Shown here piece by piece: positions 12,112-19,856 of a stretch of DNA of 64,000 bases (the first letter of the stretch is position 1; every line of letters starts with the position of its first letter). The stretch is from an uncultured Rhodospira sp. Lineage in GTDB: Bacteria > Pseudomonadota > Alphaproteobacteria > Rhodospirillales > Rhodospirillaceae. The notes under the pieces are model-generated. The model saw only the letters and a program-made list of their open reading frames with translations. It was not told the origin of the DNA and did not search any database. Both the position numbers and the translations under genes were made by a program. Where the stretch lies: positions 23,960 to 87,959 of the forward strand of contig NZ_CAKZOT010000080.1 in the NCBI RefSeq assembly GCF_937138205.1, given 5' to 3'.

Positions 12112-13791
12112 TCAAGCGAGAGGCAGGGTCACCCGAGGCCCGTGACCGGTGTCCAGGGTGAGCTCCAGCGCCCGCCCCAGTCCCGCCCGCGCCAGGCCGT
12201 CGGCCAACAGCAGGGCGGCCGCGTCGGGTTCGGCGCGCAGCGCTTCGGCAAGGGTGGCGGGATCGACCGGTGCCGCACCGTGCGCTGTGTGGGCGGTCAG
12301 GATCTCCCGCGCGGCGGCCGACGGCGGCGGGCCGTCATCCTCTATCGTGAGGCGGACGCCGCCGCTGTCGTTCCCCTGCACGCTGACCGAAACGGTGCGG
12401 GACGGGGCTTGGTCCGGATCCACGGGGCCGTCGACTCGTAACAGGACGCTTTCCACGGCATAACCGATCACGGCCGCCAGCAAACCCGGGTGGGCCGTGG
12501 CCGCCAGGTCCGGCGGGCAGGCCAGGGTGAGGTCAACGCCCCGGGCCCGGCTTCGCTGACCGAGCACGGCCAGGATGTCCTCCAGCAGGAGGTCGAGCGG
12601 CGGCGCGGGGGTGTCCGGCGCCGCCGTCAGGTGGCCAAGCGCCGAGGCCACCCGCGCGGCGGTGGTCGGGTCGTCGGGCAGCGCCTGCGCCAGCAGGGGA
12701 GCCGTGGCGGCCAGGGCGCGCCCGGCGGCGGCCTCCGTCGCCGCGCCGAGCAGGGCGGTCCGCAGCGTGGCGGCGTCGCGGTCGGGTGCGGTCGGTTGCA
12801 CGGGGGCGGCGGCCGGGACCTCCGCGCGGCGGCCGATTCGCCCCAGCGGCGCCGCATAGGCCGTCCCGGCAAGCACCGCACTGCCCAGGGCCACGGCCAA
12901 CACCGCCAGCAGGGCGGCAATCAGGGCGTCTTGAAGACGCACGAAGCCGGTGGCGACGGTCGCGTGGGCCTCGGCCAGGCGCGTGTCGGCGGTGGTGTGG
13001 GCGAGATCGGCGGCGCGGGTCAGAGTGCCGTCGGCGCTCTGCCACAGCCGGTCGACCGCAGCCTGGTCGAGCAGGGCCGCCCGGCGCGCGGCCGGAATGT
13101 CCAGGGCGTCGGCCATGGCCGCGTGCACGCCAGTCCCTGATCCCAGCGGACCGGTGCGGTCCAGGCCGGCGGGCAGGCCAGGCGCGGCGATGGCCCGGGC
13201 CGCCAGCCGCCGCGCCTCGCGGTCCAGGAAGGGCAGGGCAGGCGCCTGCGCGCGGGCGGCCAGGGTCAGAGTCTCGCTCAACCGGCCAAGCTGGCGGGCG
13301 CGCGGCGTGGCCGCCTCGTCCTGCGGCGCGGTCGCGAACCGGTCCAGCGTGCGCAGGCGGTCGGCGATCAGCGTGGTCCAGGGCGTCTGGGCGTTGCGGT
13401 GCGCGGCCAGGCGGTCGACGGCGGCGCGGGCGTCGTCCAGGGCCGTGCCGAACGCCGCCGGCAGGCCGGCGCGCCATGCCGGATCACTCGACAGCACGCG
13501 AAAGCGCGACACGGCCCGCTGCCGCGCCGGTTCGCCCGCACTTCCGGCCGGGGCGTGGCGGATCTGCCGCGCCAGACCACGCAAGCCCTCGACCGCGCGG
13601 GCAACAGTGGCCAACGCGTCGGCCTCCGCCCGGGCCGCGTCCAGCGCCCCGTCGTCAACGTGGGGGGCCAGATCGAGAACGCGCCAGCCGACCAGCGCCG
13701 CCGGGGCGCACAGCAGGGCGAACACGACCATCGCCGCCACCACGAGCCCCAGCACGGGACGCGGGCGCTTGGCTCCCGGTGTGGGGGTCAT
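12112..13791 (-). CDS. Membrane sensor with degenerate kinase domain (pseudokinase-like)
   Basis: 559 residues. A membrane helix lies at ~14-36 (VLGLVVAAMVVFALLCAPAA) and another at ~287-312 (LIAALLAVLAVALGSAVLAG), enclosing a ~250-residue periplasmic helical region. The C-terminal ~200 residues have the layout of a histidine-kinase ATPase domain, but no phosphoacceptor His box is visible. The position of the N-box reads VIGYAVESVLLRV, lacking the usual Asn, and the G1 position reads IEDDGPPPSA instead of D-x-G-x-G. It starts inside the stop of the binding-protein gene (ATGA overlap at 13788-13791), so the two products are probably made together. A signalling role without ATP-dependent autophosphorylation is likely; what it signals to is unknown. 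Confidence 0.7.
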   Translation of the reverse strand: MTPTPGAKRPRPVLGLVVAAMVVFALLCAPAALVGWRVLDLAPHVDDGALDAARAEADALATVARAVEGLRGLARQIRHAPAGSAGEPARQRAVSRFRVLSSDPAWRAGLPAAFGTALDDARAAVDRLAAHRNAQTPWTTLIADRLRTLDRFATAPQDEAATPRARQLGRLSETLTLAARAQAPALPFLDREARRLAARAIAAPGLPAGLDRTGPLGSGTGVHAAMADALDIPAARRAALLDQAAVDRLWQSADGTLTRAADLAHTTADTRLAEAHATVATGFVRLQDALIAALLAVLAVALGSAVLAGTAYAAPLGRIGRRAEVPAAAPVQPTAPDRDAATLRTALLGAATEAAAGRALAATAPLLAQALPDDPTTAARVASALGHLTAAPDTPAPPLDLLLEDILAVLGQRSRARGVDLTLACPPDLAATAHPGLLAAVIGYAVESVLLRVDGPVDPDQAPSRTVSVSVQGNDSGGVRLTIEDDGPPPSAAAREILTAHTAHGAAPVDPATLAEALRAEPDAAALLLADGLARAGLGRALELTLDTGHGPRVTLPLA

Positions 13792-14675
13792 CGGCCGGCC
13801 TCTGCGGACCCGTGGTGAGGGCTCGCCGCCAGAGGGTCGGGGCTGAGCCGGGCCAGCGCCCGCAGGCGTCCCTCGTCGCGCAAGGCGGTGAGGGCGGCGT
13901 CGACCGCCTCGGCCAGGATCCCGTCACCAGCGCCCGTCGCCAGCGCCACCGGCCCGCCGGCGCCGTGCTCGATACGCGGCGGGCCGAGCGGCACCAGGGC
14001 ATCGCCGGGCGCGACGTGACCAAGGGCCTCCATCGCCACGGCCAGGGGCAGGAACGCGGCGTCCGCCTCGCCGCGTCGCAGGGCGGCCAGGGCCTCGTCC
14101 TGGGTGGTCGCCAAGACGACGCTGGCGCCCGCCGGGGCCAGGCGCCGGAGTGCTTGTGCTTGGTCCGATCCGGCGGCGGTGACCACCACCCGCCCGGCCA
14201 GGTGTTCCATCGCGAACTCGTTTCCCTGCGCATGGGTCCAGGAGGCGGCACGGCCCAGCAGCAGCGACGCGGCGCGGGCATGGGGCGGGGCGAAGTGCAC
14301 GCGTGCCGCCCGCGCCGGCGCGGCGACCAGATCGGCGGCGATCATGTCCACGGCGCCGGAGGCCAGGGCGTCGACAAGCCCGTCGGGGGCCACCGCCGTG
14401 AATCGGCAGTCGATGTCCAGGCGCTCGCACACGGCACGAGCGACGGCGACATGCAGGCCGGCCGCGCGCCCGTCAGGCCCGGTTCCGGACAGCGGCAGCG
14501 CCCCGCCGACCGTGGCCACGGTCAGGGTCCGGGACGGCGTCAACGCCAGCGCCGGGGCCGGCTCCGGCGCGGGCGGCAGCGCCGCGCGCGTGCCCATCCC
14601 CACGGCCGCCACCGCCAGGGCCGCCACGACCAGGGACAGGCTCCAGACCGCGACCCGGCCAGGGCGCGAAGGCAC
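13788..14675 (-). CDS. Periplasmic solute-binding protein, family 3 type
   Basis: 295 residues from GTG at 14675, which lies 4 bases past the previous stop; a TTG at 14726 would overlap that gene. A hydrophobic N-terminal segment (VAVWSLSLVVAALAVAAVG) acts as signal or anchor. The body follows the SBP family 3 pattern: RTLTVATVGGALPLSGTGP, GLHVAVARAVCERLDIDCRF, LVDALASGAVDMIAADLVA and TTQDEALAALRRGEADAAFL. Members bind amino acids or similar small ligands. No ABC permease is near; instead the gene overlaps a degenerate sensor kinase, so the protein is more likely a ligand-sensing partner than a transport component. Confidence 0.78.
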   Translation of the reverse strand: MPSRPGRVAVWSLSLVVAALAVAAVGMGTRAALPPAPEPAPALALTPSRTLTVATVGGALPLSGTGPDGRAAGLHVAVARAVCERLDIDCRFTAVAPDGLVDALASGAVDMIAADLVAAPARAARVHFAPPHARAASLLLGRAASWTHAQGNEFAMEHLAGRVVVTAAGSDQAQALRRLAPAGASVVLATTQDEALAALRRGEADAAFLPLAVAMEALGHVAPGDALVPLGPPRIEHGAGGPVALATGAGDGILAEAVDAALTALRDEGRLRALARLSPDPLAASPHHGSAEAGR

Positions 14676-14679
14676 GGCT

Positions 14680-15099
14680 CTACTCGGTTTCACGACTATA
14701 GATGTAAAGCCCGCCCGTTTCCTCAAGAATGCCGAAGTAGTCCAGTTTGTGGTACTTGTTGCCGGTCGGCTGGTCGCCGGCCCAGATCACGGGCACCTCC
14801 CACAGTTCCTGCTCGCCGGCGCCGATGACGTAGAACGAGATCGAGGTGCCGGTGATGGCCACGGGGTGATAGATGGCGCCGGTGGCGGGGTCGATGGTGG
14901 GCTGGCCCAGCCGCAGTTCCGGAATGTGGTGGATGCGCCACTGGCCCATGGTGACGTTGCTGACGATGCCGGACCCGCCGCCGTCGGCCGGCGGCGCGGT
15001 GGACCCATCGCTGCTCTGGGCGTGGGCGGTGGGGGTGGAGAACAGCAATCCAAAAGCGATCAAGGGCGCGGCGGCGGCCACGGCGATGCGGGGTCGCAT
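14680..15099 (-). CDS. Small secreted protein of unknown function
   Basis: 139 residues from ATG at 15099, where AAAGGAG stands about 11 bases upstream. A clear signal peptide (IAVAAAAPLIAFGLLF, cleavage after AHA) is followed by a Gly/Pro/Ser-rich linker and a compact domain of about 100 residues containing NVTMGQWRIHHIPELRLGQ and VPVIWAGDQPTGNKYHKLDY. I do not recognise the family. It is the first of three same-strand genes with the binding protein and the degenerate kinase, so it may belong to the same periplasmic sensing unit. Confidence 0.7.
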   Translation of the reverse strand: MRPRIAVAAAAPLIAFGLLFSTPTAHAQSSDGSTAPPADGGGSGIVSNVTMGQWRIHHIPELRLGQPTIDPATGAIYHPVAITGTSISFYVIGAGEQELWEVPVIWAGDQPTGNKYHKLDYFGILEETGGLYIYSRETE

Positions 15100-15321
15100 G
15101 GGGCGAGGGCTCCTTTGTTGTGGCGGCCAACCCGGCGGCGCGGGACGCGGCCGTTGACGGACAACACCAGGGGCGGACGAGGACACCTCATCCGGCGCGC
15201 ACCGGCCCATCGCGGGGGCCGCCGGCACGCGGCGCATCCTATCAATGCGTCGCGAAGGGTGCCAGCGCCCGTGGATGGATCGTGTGGCCGATCAGCCTGT
15301 AGGTGTGGCGGTTATCCCGCC

Positions 15322-16068
15322 TCACTGCCCGCTCGACTTGCCGCTCAGGTTGGGCAGCAGGCTGCGCACCCAGCCGGAGAAGGCCTCTGGATTGCGGGTT
15401 TGCATCCACACCGGGCCGGGACCGGTGAACTCCATCACCAGGCCCTCGCCGCTGGTGGCGCTGGTCACCATGCGCTGGAAAAAGCCGCCGGCGCCGGCGA
15501 CCATGCGCGTCTGCACGGCCATGCCCTCCTGGTAGGCGACCATGTGGCCGCTGTCGACGACGAAGCGCTCGCCCGGCGCCAGGTCGCGGCGGAAGATGGC
15601 GCCGAAGCTGGCCATGAACAGCGTGCCGGTGCCGCTGGCCCGCAGCATGAACAAACCCTCGCCGCCGAGCATCCCGCGCAGGCCGCCCCACGAGGGATCG
15701 ACCGTCACGCCGGGGGCCGAGGCCAGGAACGACCCGCCCTGCACGATCAGCGGCGTGGCGGCGTCGACCTCGGCGTCGTGGATGTCGCCCGGCGTGGCCG
15801 GGGCTAGCGCCAGGTACCCGGGGCCATCGGTGGCGGTGATGTGGGTGACGAAGAAGCTCTCGCCGCCCATGGCCGAGCGGGTCAGGGCGCCGACGGCGCG
15901 GCCGAGAAAACCTCCACCACCGCCGGAGCCGCCACCCATGCTGGAGCGTAATGACAGGGTTGCGGACATGCACACCATGGCGCCTGATTCGCATTGCACC
16001 TCTTCGCCCTGGGCCATGTCCATTTCCAGCAGGGCAAAGGCCGGCCCGTGGGTGATTTTATAGTCCAT
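15322..16068 (-). CDS. AIM24 / TIGR00266 family protein
   Basis: 248 residues. The sequence has the beta-rich repeats of this family: GPAFALLEMDMAQGEEVQCE, ESGAMVCMSATLSLRSSMGG, a Gly-rich turn, FFVTHITATDGPGYLALAPA and GERFVVDSGHMVAYQEGMAV. The function of bacterial members is not established; a yeast relative is a mitochondrial inner-membrane protein affecting respiratory complex assembly. It is divergent from ccoG across a spacer that holds an FNR-type box, so the two may share oxygen control. Confidence 0.88.
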   Translation of the reverse strand: MDYKITHGPAFALLEMDMAQGEEVQCESGAMVCMSATLSLRSSMGGGSGGGGGFLGRAVGALTRSAMGGESFFVTHITATDGPGYLALAPATPGDIHDAEVDAATPLIVQGGSFLASAPGVTVDPSWGGLRGMLGGEGLFMLRASGTGTLFMASFGAIFRRDLAPGERFVVDSGHMVAYQEGMAVQTRMVAGAGGFFQRMVTSATSGEGLVMEFTGPGPVWMQTRNPEAFSGWVRSLLPNLSGKSSGQ

Positions 16069-16147
16069 TGTGGGGCTCCTGTCCTTGGGATCGGCGGTCC
16101 GTGATCAGGGTTGGGGCCGCGCGCGGCCCGCGCAGGCGACGAAAGAT

Positions 16148-16161
16148 TTGATCGACATCAA
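16148..16161. promoter_or_regulatory. FNR/FixK-type box upstream of ccoG
   Basis: TTGAT-CGAC-ATCAA is a perfect symmetric match to the FNR/FixK consensus TTGAT-N4-ATCAA. It lies 134 bases before the ccoG start and 80 bases before the divergent AIM24 gene. ccoG/fixG genes are classically controlled by such regulators at low oxygen. Confidence 0.8.
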
Positions 16162-16294
16162 TGTCGCGACTGCGTTGCAGGCGGTACAGCGAGACACAAG
16201 ATACCACACGGGCGGACGGAACGGACCCGGGATCGCGGTCGGAGCGGTCCGGACGATTCCCATCGGGCCGCACGACCAGAAAGGCACAGGGCAC

Positions 16295-17791
16295 ATGACG
16301 GCAACGGACGGAGTGGCCGCAACGTCGACCCGGGAGAAGACCACGACCAAGGCCAACACGGCGGAGGCGGCGCGCAAGGCCTCCTTGTACGGCGATCACG
16401 AAAAGGTCTATCCGCGCTATGTGAACGGGCCGTTCCGCCGGCTCAAGACGATCGCCAACTGGGTTCTGCTGTCGATCTTCTTCGTCGGCCCCTGGCTGCG
16501 TTGGGACCGGGGGCCGAACGCGCCCGATCAGGCCATCCTGATCGACATGCCGGACCGCAAGGCCTACTTCTTCGCCATCGAGATCTGGCCGCAGGAGGTC
16601 TATTACCTCACCGGCATTCTGGTTTTGCTGTCCATCATTTTGTTCTTCGCCACGGCGTTGTTGGGGCGCGTCTGGTGCGGCTTTGCCTGTTTCCAGACCG
16701 TGTTCACGGACATCTTCGTGACCATCGAGCGGGCCATCGAGGGCGAGCGCGCCGACCGGATGCGGCTCGACCGGGGGCGCCTGACGGTCCGGAAGGTCGG
16801 CCTCAAGGCGATGAAGAACGCGGCTTGGCTGGCCGTGGCCTTCCTGGTCGGGCTGGGCTTCGTGCTCTATTTCGGCAACGCGCCGACGCTGGTGATGGAC
16901 ATCGTCACGCTGCAGGCCGGCGCGGCGCCCTACGGCACCATCGCCGTGGTGGGCGGGTTCTGCTTTTTGCTGGCGGGATACGCGCGCGAACAGGTGTGCA
17001 TCTACATGTGCCCCTATGCCCGCTTCCAGTCGGCCATGGTGGACGACGAGTCGCTGATCGTCACCTACGAGGCATGGCGCGGCGAGCCGCGCGGCAAGGC
17101 CCGCAAGACCGAGGACTTCAGCCAGCGCGGCCACTGCGTCGACTGCACGCTGTGCTATCAGGTCTGTCCGACCGGCGTGGACATCCGCAAGGGCACGCAG
17201 CTTGCCTGCATCGGCTGCGGCCTGTGCGCCGACGCCTGCGACAGCATCATGGACCGGTTCAACCTGCCGCGCGGACTGGTGCGCTTCGACTCGGTCAAGA
17301 ACCAGGCGCGCCGCGCGCGGGGCGAAGACGTCTCGATCCGCTGGCTGCGCCCGCGCACCCTCATTTACATCACGGCGCTGGTGGTGGCCATCGCCGTCAT
17401 GACCACGGCCTTCGTGACCCGCTCGCGCCTGGAGGTGAACGTCCTGGCCGAGCGCAGCCCGCTCTATGTGCAGCTTTCGGACGGCTCCATCCGCAACGGC
17501 TATACCGTCAAGATCCTCAACATGGAGCGCACCGATACCACGTTCACCGTCGCCGTTGAGGACCTGCCTCAGGCCACCATGGACATCGTCGGTCACGAGA
17601 CGGTGCCGGGGGATGCGGCCACGGCCCGCCTGCCGGTGACCGGCGACAGCGTGGGCACGTTCCGCGTCTACGTCTCGGCCCCGCCGGAGGCGCTGGACGG
17701 GGCCGCGACTCCCTTCCGCTTCCGGATCGAGAATCCGGCCACCGGCGAGGCGGTGAACCAGTCGGCCAACTTCAACGCCCCGGCGCGGTGA
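16295..17791 (+). CDS. ccoG: Cytochrome c oxidase accessory protein CcoG (FixG/RdxA)
   Basis: 498 residues from ATG at 16295; the frame is open further upstream but has no fitting N-terminus there. Membrane helices appear near LKTIANWVLLSIFFVGPWLR, QEVYYLTGILVLLSIILFFA and later segments. Two ferredoxin-type Cys clusters read HCVDCTLCYQVCPTG and LACIGCGLCADACD, with further Cys in RVWCGFACFQTVF and QVCIYMCPYARFQ. The C-terminal ~130 residues are a periplasmic Ig-like domain. CcoG is a membrane iron-sulfur protein implicated in copper handling for cbb3 oxidase assembly. The ccoNOQP genes themselves are not in the window. Confidence 0.95.
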   Translation: MTATDGVAATSTREKTTTKANTAEAARKASLYGDHEKVYPRYVNGPFRRLKTIANWVLLSIFFVGPWLRWDRGPNAPDQAILIDMPDRKAYFFAIEIWPQEVYYLTGILVLLSIILFFATALLGRVWCGFACFQTVFTDIFVTIERAIEGERADRMRLDRGRLTVRKVGLKAMKNAAWLAVAFLVGLGFVLYFGNAPTLVMDIVTLQAGAAPYGTIAVVGGFCFLLAGYAREQVCIYMCPYARFQSAMVDDESLIVTYEAWRGEPRGKARKTEDFSQRGHCVDCTLCYQVCPTGVDIRKGTQLACIGCGLCADACDSIMDRFNLPRGLVRFDSVKNQARRARGEDVSIRWLRPRTLIYITALVVAIAVMTTAFVTRSRLEVNVLAERSPLYVQLSDGSIRNGYTVKILNMERTDTTFTVAVEDLPQATMDIVGHETVPGDAATARLPVTGDSVGTFRVYVSAPPEALDGAATPFRFRIENPATGEAVNQSANFNAPAR

Positions 17792-17903
17792 GGCGCGAGG
17801 GCATGGCGCCGAGGGTTTTTCTTGGCCTCGCGGGGCGCGATGTCCTATTCGTCGGGTTTCCGCCGATATCCGGAGTCGGCGCCGCACCGCAGGGACGTCC
17901 GCC

Positions 17904-19829
17904 TTGGCCCTACTGCCTCCGTTCCTCAGCACCTCGCCGCGTGCTCGGATCGCCTATGTCCACGATGTGGCGATGGCGGGCCTGTCGTTCCTGCTGGCCA
18001 TCTACCTGAGGGTGGGCGACGCATGGCAAGTGCATGTCGCGCCCGAGACCCTGACGATCGGCGCGGTCCTGTTCACCGCGATCGCGGCGGTCGTGTTCCT
18101 GTACCAGCCCATGTACAAGGGCATCTGGCGCTATGCGTCGATGCGCGACCTGGTGGCCATCACCAAGGCGGTGACGCTGACGATCCTGTTGTTCGTTCCG
18201 GCGATGTTCCTGACCGGGCGGCTGGACGACCTGCCGCGCAGTGCCTTCCTCATCAACTGGTTCGTGCTGATGGCCCTGCTGGGCGGGCCGCGTTTCATCT
18301 ACCGGGTGCTCAAGGACGGGCGCCTGGACTTCCGCTTCGAGGCGCGGCGCGATCCGGACGCCATTCCGGTGCTGCTGGTGGGGGCCGGCGACGGCGCCGA
18401 GTTATTCCTGCGCACCGTGCAGCGCCAGCAGGGCGCCAGCTACCGCGTCGTCGGCATCGTCACCCACAAGAAGCGCCGGGTCGGCCGCCACATCCACGGC
18501 GTCGAGGTCATGGGCACGCTGGACCAGGTGGAGGACATCGTCGCCACCCTGTCCGGCCGCAATCAGCGGCCGATGAAGCTGGTGCTGACCGACGCCAATC
18601 TGGCGGGCGAGGACGTGCAGGCGCTGCTCGACGTCGCCGACCGGCTGGGCCTGACGCTGGCCCGGCTGCCCCGCCCGACCGACCTCCGCGACGGGGCCGC
18701 CGACCGCCTGGAGGTGCGCCCCGTCTCGGTCGAGGACCTGCTGGGCCGCCCGCAGGCGGTGCTGGACCGTGACGCCATCGCCGCCCTGGTCAGCGGGCGG
18801 CGGGTCCTGGTGACCGGGGCCGGCGGCTCCATCGGATCGGAACTGGTGCGGCAGGTGGCGGCGCTCGGGCCGGCGGCGCTGACCCTGTTGGACAACAGTG
18901 AATTCGCCCTCTACGCCATCGATTTGGAGATCGCCGAGCGGTACCCCGACCTGGCCCGGACCGGCTGCCTGGGCTCGGTGCGGGACCGGCGCCGGCTCGA
19001 TCAGGTCATTGCCGAGGCCCGGCCCGACGTGGTGTTCCACGCCGCCGCCTTGAAGCACGTGCCGATGGTTGAGATGAACCCGACCGAGGGCCTGTGGACC
19101 AACGCCGCCGGCAGCCGCCACGTCGCCGACGTCTGCCGCGCTCACGGCGTGGCGACCCTGGTCATGATCTCCACCGACAAGGCGGTCAATCCGACCAGCA
19201 TCATGGGCGCCGGCAAGCGCGCCGCCGAGACCTATTGCCAGGCGCTGGACGTGCTCGACCAGGATCGCCCGGGCCGCACCCGGTTCGTCACCGTGCGCTT
19301 CGGCAATGTGCTGGGCTCGACCGGGTCCGTGGTGCCGCTGTTCCAGCGCCAGTTGGCGCGCGGCGGCCCGCTGACCGTGACGCATCCCGAGATGACGCGC
19401 TACTTCATGACCATCCGCGAGGCGGTCGAACTGGTGTTGCAGGCCGCCGCCCTGGGCACGGCCGCCGACGCCTATCGGGGGCGCATCTTCGTGCTGGACA
19501 TGGGCAAGCCGGTGCGCATCGTCGATGTGGCGCGGCAGATGATCCGGCTGGCCGGGCTGCGGCCGGACGAGGACATCCCCATCGTCTTCACCGGCGCGCG
19601 CCCGGGCGAGAAGCTGTTCGAGGAGATCTTCCACGGTGCCGAACGGCCGCTGCCGACGGAATGCGAGGGCGTTTTGATCGCCGACCCGCGCCACCAGGAC
19701 CACGCCCGCGTGGCCGCCCTGATGGACGCGCTGGAAGCGGCCTGCCGCGAGGGTGATACCGACCGCGCCCTGGCGCGGCTGCGCGATCTGGTGCCGGAGT
19801 ACGACGCGGCCACGGTGTCAGCGGCTTAG
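17904..19829 (+). CDS. Nucleotide-sugar epimerase/dehydratase, FlaA1/CapD/WbpM type
   Basis: 641 residues from TTG at 17904, supported by CAGGGA eight bases upstream and by the family's usual N-terminus (HDVAMAGLSFLLAIYLRVGD). Four membrane helices fill the first ~130 residues. A first Rossmann-like region (VLLVGAGDGAELFLRTVQ) precedes the catalytic SDR domain with VLVTGAGGSIGSELV. In that domain STDKAVNPTSIMGAGKRAAE shows the Met-x-x-x-Lys variant typical of 4,6-dehydratases such as PglF and WbpM. These enzymes act on UDP-GlcNAc for O-antigen, capsule or protein glycan synthesis. No other polysaccharide gene is adjacent, so the exact product is open. Confidence 0.92.
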   Translation: MALLPPFLSTSPRARIAYVHDVAMAGLSFLLAIYLRVGDAWQVHVAPETLTIGAVLFTAIAAVVFLYQPMYKGIWRYASMRDLVAITKAVTLTILLFVPAMFLTGRLDDLPRSAFLINWFVLMALLGGPRFIYRVLKDGRLDFRFEARRDPDAIPVLLVGAGDGAELFLRTVQRQQGASYRVVGIVTHKKRRVGRHIHGVEVMGTLDQVEDIVATLSGRNQRPMKLVLTDANLAGEDVQALLDVADRLGLTLARLPRPTDLRDGAADRLEVRPVSVEDLLGRPQAVLDRDAIAALVSGRRVLVTGAGGSIGSELVRQVAALGPAALTLLDNSEFALYAIDLEIAERYPDLARTGCLGSVRDRRRLDQVIAEARPDVVFHAAALKHVPMVEMNPTEGLWTNAAGSRHVADVCRAHGVATLVMISTDKAVNPTSIMGAGKRAAETYCQALDVLDQDRPGRTRFVTVRFGNVLGSTGSVVPLFQRQLARGGPLTVTHPEMTRYFMTIREAVELVLQAAALGTAADAYRGRIFVLDMGKPVRIVDVARQMIRLAGLRPDEDIPIVFTGARPGEKLFEEIFHGAERPLPTECEGVLIADPRHQDHARVAALMDALEAACREGDTDRALARLRDLVPEYDAATVSAA

Positions 19830-19836
19830 GAGTGCG

Positions 19837-19853
19837 GTTCGGCAGGGCCGAAC
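19837..19853. terminator. Hairpin between convergent genes
   Basis: GTTCGGC (19837-19843) and GCCGAAC (19847-19853) form a perfect 7-bp stem with a 3-base loop. It fits in the 27 bases between the stops of the convergent sugar dehydratase and hpnN genes, so it could serve both strands. No T-tract is present. Confidence 0.45.
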
Positions 19854-19856
19854 GGA

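Noticed and set aside
12786..14828. 680-residue plus-strand frame opposite the pseudokinase and binding-protein genes
   Set aside because: Arg/Pro/Gly-rich with no fold or motif; the minus-strand genes overlap neatly and have recognisable domains.
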